A stretch of DNA of 64,000 bases from Sipunculus nudus (Eukaryota; Annelida; Sipuncula; Golfingiida; Sipunculidae), in assembly GCA_026874595.1 (NCBI GenBank), contig CM049322.1, positions 20,523,400-20,587,399 on the forward strand. Direction: 5' to 3'. The translations under genes were made by a program, and so were the position numbers. Shown here in pieces: positions 48,212 to 60,900 of the stretch. The number at the start of each line of letters is the position of its first letter. Position 1 is the stretch's first letter. The notes under the pieces were generated by a model, which worked only from the letters and a program-made list of their open reading frames with translations, had not been told where the DNA came from and ran no database searches.

Positions 48212-50015
48212 GTAAGCTTATTTTAAATTCAGGATTCCAAACTCTCTTATACCCACATACACAATAATGATTCCTGATTATAAGTCGTAATCATAGCTCT
48301 CTAGCTCATACAGGGGTGTTCTCAATGGTTGGTCTTGCAGGGGACGTAATCCATGTTCCGCCTTTGAGGGGCGTTATCAATGTTTGTTCTTACAACGGTG
48401 CTATCCATTTTCGGCCTTGAAAAGGGCAATATCAATGTTCAGCCTCGGAGGGGGTACTACTTATGTTTGGCCTTAGAGCTGGGCGTTACCAGTGTTTAAC
48501 CTTGTAGAGGTGTTATCAGGGTTCTGCGTTGTATGGGGCGTTGTCCATGTACGGCTTTGGAGGGGGCATTATCAATGTTTGGAATTGGAAGGGTGTTCGG
48601 TCTTAGAGATGGGCGTTATCCATTTTCGGCCTTGGGAAGGGCGTTTTCAATGTTTGCTTTTGTAGCGGCGTTATCGGTGTTTGGCCTTTGTAGGATCGTT
48701 ACCAGTGTTCAGCCTTTGAGGTTACGTTATTAATATTTATCCTTGCAGGGGACGTTTTCCATTTTCGTCCCTGATTGGCGTCCCTGATTTTCCGTACATT
48801 ACAGGCGTTGAGGATGAGAGGTGTTTGCGCAGTATGCAATAAGATCCTTCTGTGCTGCCGTTCAGGCTAGGGTTGTCCGGGTGTAGGATACTTTTCTTCA
48901 TGTGGCCAGAGGTGAAGGTTTCGAATTCTTTACAGTGAAAACAAGCAAAGGAGAATCAACAATGGACTGCCATACATTCACAAAAGTATTCGACTTCATT
49001 CCTCTACAGGAAGCTTAGCTATCGTCCCATTGAAACCCCTTGTAATGCAGTGGGAAACTGAAAAAAATGTAGGCACCATGCTCACGGTTACTCAAAACTC
49101 AACTGCGTGACATGTATTGAACAGGACTAAAATTCTCCAAACAGGCTACACACTTGTCTACACCAGCGGTCTTTGTAAGGTAAAAAGAAGACAAGAAGGT
49201 TAAGTATGGTCTGTAAGCAATAAAAAAAGAGATAATACTTACAAAAAACACTACACACATTGTACATATCGAAAAGTAAACACCTGTGTATGAAGGGGAC
49301 TGAGGTAAGATTCACTCCTACATTCATGCAGGATTATATCAAATGAAGGTGATGTGTCCTGCTATACTCTGTGGATGAGGGCGGGGTCATCCCAGAGTGT
49401 TATTCCGGCCTCAACTTAAATGATAACGGTCTTATGGCCTCCAAACTCTCTCCGAAGATAGATTGCCACCTTGCCACTGTCCTCGGGATATTTTCCTGTT
49501 GAACTTTTGTACCCGTATCAAACTTTGACCTAAAAATTGAAATAAAGTGAAAACAATGAAAAAAAAAATGAAAAAAGTGACATGACATGACAATCAGTTA
49601 TTTCCTGTGTCAGGTACAAGTTCGCTATGGTCAACAGCTGGTCTTCGGTCAGAAAATCAACAAACATACAGTAGGATTTACTAATATTCCGAGTCATAAA
49701 GTAATAATTTCCGCACATTAAAGGTCTTCTGAAAAGTACAAAAAACACGGTCGGTCTGGTTAGTTGTGAAAAACAGCGTGCTTGTAGTCCATGGGGCGTT
49801 GCCAACAATGGTGAAAATATCATCATCAAGGGTTACAGTGCGGTTCATAGCACAACTAAGCAGGCCACTCTGACATGTCGATAGACTTGTGTCAGAGAGC
49901 AAAACGCGCTATGGTAACCCCGTCCCATATCTGCTCCCTCTGCGCCCCCCCCCCCCCCCCCCCCCGAATTCTTTAATTCTGTGCCCGCCCCTTTCCACTC
50001 TGTATATCTTGTGTG

Positions 50016-50056
<41 letters not shown>

Positions 50057-53000
50057 CAGAAAACATTCATTCAAAGTCACACTCACACACTTTAAAGAAC
50101 TGTAAAACAGACGTTCATCTTCAATTTAATAAACAGACTTGTTGCACTACTATATGTGTATATGTATACAGGCAGTGACAAAATATTTATGTCTCAATGT
50201 CATAAAACACGAACAAATGACATATTCTGCACCACATGGTGACATTATTGATATAGTTACATTTTTTACAACACCAAAGCCGAGATCTAGTCGTTTTTTC
50301 ACAACACCTTTAGTGTCAAGATGTGAATTTATGACCCTAAGGTATGCATCGCAACAGATGTATGTCAGCTCGCGTCACTTTCAGCGCCAAAGTGGACTCG
50401 CTTTCATGTTTTGAGTCCCTGTCGGAATAACACCAAGCTTTCGCAGGGGCGGATCCAGGTTTTGGAAAAGGAGGGGTCCTGCCCAGGAGGACGAATGACG
50501 AAACCTACACAAAAGGTTCCCCGGTCCGGAAAAGGGGGGGGGGGGGGTCCAGGCCGCAAACTTTTGTTGTCCTGGGTCCCGAGCAAGGTAAAGATGTCAC
50601 TGTGACGTCATCCACGCCCAAGATTCGAGATTCCATGCATGATCGCTTCGTTTGGTGGCTGATTTAATGATGTCACATGCATTTATTCGAGATTGAGTTT
50701 GGGTCATTGCCCTGTACCTGTCAAGAACCTGTGACATTATTAGCCTTCGTTATATACCGCAAAGGTTATATATCTCAGTAATGCAACGCTAATTACTTGT
50801 ACGGAGCAGTAACGAGTGCACATCATTTTTCCGAAATGAGGTCAAACAAGAAGACAACAAACGTCCGTTTACTTACCGTATCTTGTTTTAAGGACACGCC
50901 ATGACTGGAGATTCAGGTTTTCGGTAAAGGTTCTAAACTGAACCCCAAAGAAACCGATTCTGAAGTGTTCCTGTGAATATACTTTGTACAAATAACAGCG
51001 TAAAACTTACATAGTCACTATATGTCCTGAAACGAAGACATGAGGAAGGGCATAGACCTTCGTTAATTCCAGAAATCTTGACATGTCTCAAAGTCTACCC
51101 ATATAGAACATATGTTTAATCAGGGGTCGTAATACTTTGAAATATTCACCTTTCCAACGAAAAGCATTAATACAGGTTTGCCTTTCCGCAGAGAGTTTTG
51201 CCTTTCCGCTACAGATGCAACCTACCATCAAATAAAACTTTCTGTCACACTTCGCTAAGTGTAAACCTTATTCTGCAATCCTATATATATATTCTGCCTG
51301 CACAATTGCATGCAAAACGACCTGAATATTCTCAGCAGTAACACTGTTCTATCAGAAACACCATAATTGTGCAGTGAAAAAAAACCCCAAGAAAATATAG
51401 GAGATGAGGGCCTAAATGCCGAAAAGAATAAGATATTATAGACCAATTTTAAAGGAAAATACTGAAAATTTCAGGAGTCGGTGGAACACCGCCTCATGTC
51501 ATGTGTGTTGCTACCTATCAGCTTTTTTTATGTGGAAAACATTTAGGTGTTCAGCTTTCTAACGGACTGGTATAAAAATTGAAAAATGCCTTTCCGTGCA
51601 CGTGTTTCCTGTCTGAGATAGGCGGAAAGGCGTTATTACGACCCCTAAAGTTTAGTATATCACTCTCCAATACAAATATGTGACGTTAGGCACTCTGACA
51701 ATATGAAACATCTCACGGCTGAAAATGGAATAGCAATATCAAATGCTGGTAGAAACGTTCCATCGACTTACCTCATTATCCTCAGTCAAGACTGATATCT
51801 AGATTCTAAATCCCGTATAATTCTAATAGTTTCCTCTTACCTATGCCCCCTTTTAACCAGAAATAGCGGCCCTGCAATATATGTACAAACAGAAGCACGG
51901 TAAACTGTAAGTTACCAGAGTCAGGTAACAGTTTTTAGCTCAGCTGACAGTCATCAGAGGTCAGCTGTGGTAGGGTACCTGATTTGTAATTGGTTATAGG
52001 GGGAGATCCTTGGCAGTGATAGATGTACAGTTATTCTCGTATCGACCCCCGCCCCCACTTCTCCACCCGCCCCAACCCTAGTGTTATGTAGTTATTGTGT
52101 GGTTTGCCCTGTGTTCCTTATTTGTAATGCTTGGGACACTCTTCTATACAAACCTTTGGTTGAACTAGAAAATACAAATGGGAATGTGAGAAAATTGTAC
52201 ATACACACAGCCACAGAATGGACCGAAAGCACTATAGGTCCACTCTGTGCAAGCCACTCAGAGAACCTAATCTGCTGCCAATACGGAAAGTGACTTATGT
52301 GAGAAATGTGTACTTTGCCTTGTAATCGAATCTGATACATGGCAAAGATACTGCATGTTGAAAAGAAATCACAAAAAAACTAAGAATGCATCTAAAATAA
52401 TCAAGTGAAGATAACAACAAAATAAACCTTCCTTGTTAATTAGAAGTGGATTTTTGTAACACATTGTAAGATACTGCATTGCACATAAATATTTAACATT
52501 AAGTATAAAAATTCATAAATAAATTCGATAATCCATCAACCTGTGACCTAAACCTGTTCATGTAAGGAGACCTTCAAGGTATTCCCGCCATCTTAATCTG
52601 GCATTGCTTATAAAGAGTTTAGGATTTCAAAATTCATTAAAAAAAATAAGAATTCATAAAAATTTAAAAAGGAACCAGTGTGAACAAAACCTAATCAGCT
52701 CTGGAGACTCATACTATGCACCTGCTACCACAATCAGAAGTAGATCTGAGTGAAATTTTTCGAGATAACCCGTCGCATTACATTTGTTTATGGACGGATG
52801 GACAGAGAGACGGACGGGGCTGATCACCATACCCCCCCCCCCCCCCTGCTGCGCTGAGGCGAGGAATAAATAATAATTCAAGGGTTAAAAAATGATGTAA
52901 TAAAAAATAAGGATCAAATGAACATTTATTAATTGTTTTCCTGTCTCAGCAGAATTGGAAATACGGCTTTGCTTGTCCTGTATGTGTATGCAGAGGTGTA

Positions 53001-53338
53001 ATTCCCGCCATTCCCCCTTCCCTGCCATTGATTCCTTACACCCGTGCATGGTGGCATTAGTTTTGTTGCAAACGTGTAAATATTATTATTATTTTTTTTA
53101 ATTAGTATTAGAAAACATAATGATATAATTGAAATATATTCTTGCCTCGGGAAAAAGGGACATAGAGTGATCAGCTCTGTGAATTAAATGAATATCTTGT
53201 ATGTATACACAGAGATAATGTAACTACATTAGTCCCTCCCCCCCCCCCCCCCCCCATCACCACAAAAACCAAGAAGTCCTTGCACCTGTGGACTGGGGAG
53301 ATCAGTTATACTGCAACTGTATAGTTTTTATAAGATAC

Positions 53339-53399
<61 letters not shown>

Positions 53400-53605
53400 G
53401 TACAGTTAGTTTGACTTCATCGGTTTGTGCGACAGATCTGTTTCGTGAGAGCAGCATTCAAGCCGGCTCACTCTTCAGGTACAAACTGAAGTTATCAGAT
53501 ATCTGGGTGAAATTTGTCATAATAGGTAGGATATTTATAAACGCTCCCATACGGTATAGAGCACTATCACCGCGTTGTATTGAATTCACGCTATGTGAAC
53601 AATAC

Positions 53606-53660
<55 letters not shown>

Positions 53661-56600
53661 CAATTTATTATAAAAGAATTAGATCTAATTGAACAAATGT
53701 GTAAACTGCTGAACTGCCAACGTTTTATAAAAAGGCAACCTATGATCATGATAGTAATATCGATCCCATGTTCGCAAAATGCTCACATGCTTCATTTTCA
53801 ACATTAGGAAACACATGGTCAGGTCACAAAATATCATTTGCGACAATTTCTTTCTCATCAATACAAACCAATTATATCAACCAACCATGGTCTATATTAC
53901 CTCTTCCTCACTGACGTTATCTCAATTTCATATTATTTTAGATTTTTACCCTCAAGGTCAACTTCAGCTGAGCACAGTGACCCATGAGTTCCTTGTCTAA
54001 GGATGGCCTAAAGTGTAAAACTGTATGTAAAAAAATTAAATAAATAAAAAGAGACAAGGAAAACCAATTTGATACCTTATTCAATCAAAGAATAAAAGAA
54101 AATAGCGAAAATGTCATAATTTCCTGCAATCTTAGGTCAAGTGAATATAAATACCGAATTTTCGAAAGTTTTAAGGGGTAGGGGGTAAATTTTAGTATCT
54201 GCCACTGATGACAATTGCATAAAACTGCCACATTTGACAACCAACAAAAAGCCCTGGGTCTTACTTATCTATTGAGACCAGGATGTCATTGTTAGATATT
54301 TTCCTCGGTGTATCGGTATCAGAGTGTTAGCATTTTCATTCCTATAGACCCTTTCTCTGTGTTTCAGGATGTCAATAATTGATTTTTTTCTCAGTGTTTC
54401 AGGACGTGAACGGCATGGTCTTCATCGGTTTCGGGTTTCTGATGACATTCCTCAAGAAATACGGATACGGCAGTCTAGGCTTCAACTTCCTGCTTTCTGT
54501 CATCACCATTCAATGGAGTACGCTGGTCAGTGGATTCATCCATGGACATGGTCACGTGACAATAAATATTATAATGTAAGTATCTGCACATGAAGGATGT
54601 ATCGAGGTAGTTTCATTTGTACAGTATTGCCTTTTACATGCTTATATATCTGGCCATCGCAAAATATATTTGCGGTATATTATGTACATGTTTATAAAGA
54701 CTATCACCACGTCGTTGACCCGTTCTAGAGCCGGCCTGTGGATTGTCAAAGGCCATATATAGAATATATTCCGATTACTGGTTTAATTATCACTGAAGTT
54801 TTCAATTTTAGACTCTTTTTGTGAAGAGTTTTTTCTTTTACCTCAATGGATATCCTTAATTTTAGCGTGTAAAGGACAGTGTAGCCCTCCTTCATATTAC
54901 CGAGCGTGGAGACTAGATCAGAGCCACATACACGTTGAATAGCCTCGACATGCTCCGTGCATTTTATAGCTCTCGGGAGGCTTCTGGTAAGGGAGGGGTT
55001 CTTGCCAAAAAATAATATAAACGAATCAATTCGACGGTTAACGATCGATTGGCTTTTAAGCGTGGGGTTGCAGTTTAAGGCATCGATTCTTCAGTGCACC
55101 GTAACATCCCTATTCCAGAGTTGGCCGTGTTGTGAGAGTTGTACATGAACGTATCGAAGTTTATATACGTTCACTGACAGCATCAAATGTGTTCTTTTGC
55201 AAATATAGTCGTGACATGACTGAAGTTAGTACCTGCTCCCCAGGGAGGGTCAGTTAGGGGCCTGGACAGCCGAGTGATAAAGCGCTCGGCTCTCTCCGCT
55301 GGCGACCCAATTCGATCACCGTTGTTGCTATGAGCTTGGGTTGTAGTGGCCCGTCCAAGGCAGGTGGTTTTCTCAGGGTTCTCAGGTTTCCACAACCTAT
55401 TGACACTCTCGAATGTCATCACCCAGGCCATGTAGAGTGCCTTGATGGGTTATAATAAATATTTGTACAATCCATGTAAAACATAAATAAATTTATATTG
55501 TTTACACAGTGACCACATTTATTTTAAATTTTGTGGTTATGAGAATAAACCCACTGGCAAGGAAAAACTAGTGGTAATATAGAAAATGCTTATTTAACCC
55601 TTTACTACCCTTCAGGGCAACTTGGTATGAACTTGTAGAACTCCCCATCTCCAAGGTAAAAAACACTGCATATTTATTTTAATTTTTGAAAGATTTTAAT
55701 TATTCCAAAGCAAACCCTCTCATTACCTGTAATAGGGTGTAAATGAAAAGAATATCACAATTTGCCCGCAATGTACAATTTATCTGAACATTAAAGGGTT
55801 GGATCACATATTATCATACAACACTTTAATGAACAGCTTACGTATTTATTGCAGAATGGTGTTCGCTGACTTTGCGGCCGCTTCCGTACTGATATCGTTC
55901 GGGGTAGTACTTGGACGGCTGAGTACGATACAGTACATCCTCATGGCGTTAATCCACATACCAATCTACACGGCCAACGAGTATTTGTGTGTGGAAGTGT
56001 TCAAGGTAGGTACAGTTTGATTGGCTAATAAACACACGTGACACCATCGATCTCGTCGTTATCTTCATATAATGGCCTGGCATGTAATTAACCGTATGTT
56101 AGTACCCATGCCCACGTGATATACATGTACGCAAGATGTTGAGTCCTCAACACTTCCCAATTATGACAAGTTATATCGGACCGGTCCGCTTGTATCAGCT
56201 TGTATTAGCTATATCGTCTAATGAAATTTAATGCATGTGCTCCCCTGGATGTGTCGAGCTACTGTTGCGCGTGTGCTATTTCTTTTTTTCAAGAACTTTA
56301 TTAAAGTATTGTACAAATGTTTACGTTAAGTGTAAAAATAGTCGAAGTGTAAGGTTGATTAACTACCTGGTCGTAAAATCAAAAACAAAAGCACATGTGT
56401 GTATATATGTGTGTACATATGTGTATGCACAAAGATTTTGTTTATACAAAAATAAAAAGCATTTTAATTCATCGTTCATTGGATTCGCACAAGATTCATT
56501 AGAGATAGGTGATGTTGACAGAGATGTTGATAGCTTCGATGTTTAAAACATTTCAATAGACAATATTTCATTGCCGGGTTTTCACGTTTTCCTGGCTAAA

Positions 56601-57883
56601 ATCAAGATCTGCAAGAAATAGCTTTTTTATACTTTAAAAATTGTATAATCGCAAAATGACCAAATCAAAGCCGTATGTTAAAAAAAAAATGTTACTTTTT
56701 TCTTAAATAGATGTTGAACCAAACATCTCTGTGGAATCCATCATGACCATCATAACAAATAAATTTACTAGGATGGATTTCCTAATCTCCTCTTCCTTGT
56801 ATTACTTTGCTGTTTGTTTTTATAGATATCAGACATCGGAGGGTCGCTTATTATCCACGCCTTCGGGGCATACTTCGGCATGGGCGTGTCCTGGGCGTTA
56901 TACAAGAAGGTGTTAAACGAGGGGGATGAGGACGAGACTAGCTACACGTCAGATCTCTTCTCTATGATTGGTGGGTATAGCATAGACTTGTTCCCTGCGT
57001 TGTTATAGCCAATTAAAGCTAAACTGTTATTTTATTTATAATAATTATTGACTGTTTACTTCAGAAAGATTATATTCACTCTTGGTTTATGCCTTTATTT
57101 TCCTTTATTATTATTATGAATATTAATTCTTATGTGGATTATTCATGTTTATGTTTATGTATACATTACCCTAAATGTGTGTGTGTGCGGAAAATTCGGG
57201 GTCACGTGATGATGGGGTCCGACTAATGAATATTTGTTTTAGGTACGGTCTTCTTGTGGATGTACTGGCCCAGCTTTAATTCGGCCACGGCAACGGGTGA
57301 GGCCGATCAGTACCGGGCAGTGATAAACACATTTTACTCCCTGTCGGCGTGCTGTGTAACTACGTTTCTCGCCTCTTCCCTCTTTAACAAGAGCGGGAAA
57401 CTCTCAATGGTATGTAATTCATATAAAACTATGATTGTACTAACTGTACCTACTGGTATTACTGCAGTAATTAGTAGTCACATGAAAAATATCACGTTAC
57501 CGTATAAATCACTGCACACGCTTGGAATTTAGCTGTTAATATTTGTTCAACATACATTATTCAGTAAATATAAATACAATAATATTTGCACACAGAATGT
57601 GTGTATAATTATTATCGTATAGATTAAATGGAACAAAAGACATATAATCTTCATTTAAATCCCAGAATACAGAATTTATCATTATTAGACATGTAGAATT
57701 CCCGAACCAAAGATAAATAAAGAATAATGAAACACACAATTTCAACGGAACCTATTAATTAATGCTTATGTTACCTCGTCATTTGTTACAGCAAATATGA
57801 TAAAATAAATTTAGTGTCTCTATTCAATTATTTTCGTAGGTATAATTATCCAGTGATAAACATAATAGTTGAAGACATTCACA

Positions 57884-57920
<37 letters not shown>

Positions 57921-60900
57921 CTGTGGTTACTTTTTTTCGAGAGGGTTTAAAGTTCGCGATATTCGCAAAAGGGGACTTCGTTAAAAGAACAAGAATATGG
58001 GGTCCCATTATAGAGGGCCAAATAAAAAAATTAATATTATAAATTAAAATAGATCGTGTATGATCTAAGATTGATATAATGAACGATATCAAATCTTTCC
58101 AAATGTCTGCCATTAACAAGCAATATCTTTGTTAGGATTTTGTGCACGTAATATTTGATACAATTGACTCACATAATAATGTTGTAACTTTTTGTGAAGG
58201 CATATGTATTGAGATATCGCGAAAATGAAACCCTCGCGAAACACATAACAAGGTGAAAAGCAAACATCAGTATATATATATATATATACATATATGTGTG
58301 TGTATGTGTGTGTGTACTGGTGCAGTATGCAATATAATAATTCCACAATTATATCACAACAGGAACACATACAGAACGCCACGGTGGCGGGTGGTGTGGC
58401 CATCGGGACGTCGGCTAACTTTGTTCTACAGCCATGGGGGTCCGTCTTGCTCGGTATGGCTGCGGGAGTCCTGTCAACGTTCGGCTTCAAGTACCTCAAG
58501 GTAACTATATCTATATCAGTTAATAGGTTAAACTGAAAAGGAAATTACATTTATAAACAGATAACATTATGTAGAGCTCATATAAACATCTGCCAACACA
58601 CATTGCACAACAAGGCAGAAGTTAAAAAAAAAGAATATACGTCTTTTACACAGGATATTTGCACTTGAATTTAAGTGTATTCTTTTCACTGAATGACAAC
58701 AACTATTTAAACGAAGATGATATTTATATCATGAAAATAATATATATTATGGATAAACATATAGAGGTTATTATAAGGGGAACTGAATAGCTGATCCGGA
58801 TGGAACTGTAAACAGACTTTTAATTTGCTGGCTCGAGCAGAAATCTTTGTATTTCTATGAACAGAATGTCAGCCAAAAGAACAAAACAACAAGCCCCCCC
58901 CCCCAAAAAAAAAAAAACATTCCATGTAAACGAATAATGTAGAAGCTCATTAACGCCTTTGAAGGTATACCTTTCACAAGGAAATATATATTCCATGTTG
59001 TGCTTATACAAAATAAATGAATAATATGAATAAATTAATTTATAATTAATTTCATTTATCATACTTAGATTCTTCGGTGTGCTCGTTTCAAGATACTTAT
59101 TATGAATTTATTTTCATACTTATTTTCAGCCTTTCATGGAGAACAAATTAAAACTACGTGACACCTGTGGCGTCCATAACTTGCACGGAATCCCTGCCAT
59201 CCTCGCCACCATTGCAGCGGCCAGTTCCGCGTCACTCGCCTCGGTTGATAACTACGGCTACAGGTAGGTCAGTCTTCTAAACATAGGTAGATAACTACAG
59301 CTACAGGTAGGTCAGTCTTCTAAACAAAGGTAGATAACTACGGCTACAGCTTAGTCAGTCTTCTTAACATCGGTAGATAATTATTGCTACAGGTTAGTTA
59401 GTCTTCATAAATATCGGTAAATAACTACGGCTACAGGTTAGTTAGTCTTCCAGACATCGGTAGATAACTACGGCTACAGGTTGGTCAGTCTTCTTAACAT
59501 CGGTAGATAACTATTGCTACAGGTTGGTCAGTCTTCTAAACATTGATAGATAACTACGGCTACAGGTTAGTTAGTCTTCCAGACATCGGTAGATAACTAC
59601 GGCTACAGGTTGGTCAGTCTTCTTAACATCGGTAGATAACTATTGCTACAGGTTGGTCAGTCTTCTAAACATTGATAGATAACTACGGCTACAGGTTGGT
59701 TAGTCTTCTAAACATCGGTAGATAACTACGGCTACAGGTTAGTTAGTCTTCATAAATATCGGTAGATAACTACGGCTACAGGTTGGTCAGTCTTCTTAAC
59801 ATCGGTAGATAACTATTGCTACAGGTTGGTCAGTCTTCTAAACATTGATAGATAACTACGGCTACAGGTAGGTCAGTCTTCTAAACATAGGTAGATAACT
59901 ACGGCTACAGGTTAGTTAGTCTTCATAAATATCGGTAAATAACTACGGCTACAGGTTAGTTAGTCTTCCAGACATCGGTAGATAACTACGGCTACAGGTT
60001 GGTCAGTCTTCTTAACATCGGTAGATAACTATTGCTACAGGTTGGTCAGTCTTCTAAACATTGATAGATAACTACGGCTACAGGTTGGTTAGTCTTCTAA
60101 ACATCGGTAGATAACTACGGCTACAGGTTGGTTAGTCTTCTAAACATCGGTAGATAACTACGGCTACAGGTTGGTCAGTCTTCTAAACAAAGGTAGATAA
60201 CTACGGCTACAGGTTGGTCAGTCTTCTAAACATCGGTAGATAACTACGGCTACAGGTTGGTCAGTCTTCTAAACATAGGTAGATAACTACGGCTACAGGT
60301 TGGTCAGTCTTCTAAACATCGATAGATAACTACGGCTACAGGTTGGTCAGTCTTCTAAACATCGGTAGATAACTACGGCTACAGGTTGGTCAGTCTTCTA
60401 AACATCGGTAGATAACTACGGCTACAGGTTGGTCAGTCTTCTAAACATAGGTAGATATCTACGGCTACAGGTAGGTCAGTCTTCTAAACATAGGTAGATA
60501 ACTACGGCTACAGGTAGGTCAGTCCTCTAAATATAGGTAGATAACTACGGCTACAGGTAGGTCAGTCTTCTAAACATAGGTAGATAACTACGGCTACAGG
60601 TGGGTTAGTCTTCTAAACATTGGTAGATAACTACGGCTACAGGTTGGTTAGTCTTCTAAACATTTGTAGATAACTACGGCTACAGGTGGGTTAGACTTCT
60701 AAACATTGGTAGATAACTACGGCTACAGGTTGGTTAGTATTCTAAACATCGGTAGATATCTACGGCTACAGGTGGGTTAGTCTTCTAAACATTGATAGAT
60801 AACTACGGCTACAGGTGGGTTAGTCTTCTAAACATTGATAGATAACTACGACTACAGGTGGGTTAGTCTTCTAAACATTGATAGATAACTACGGCTACAG

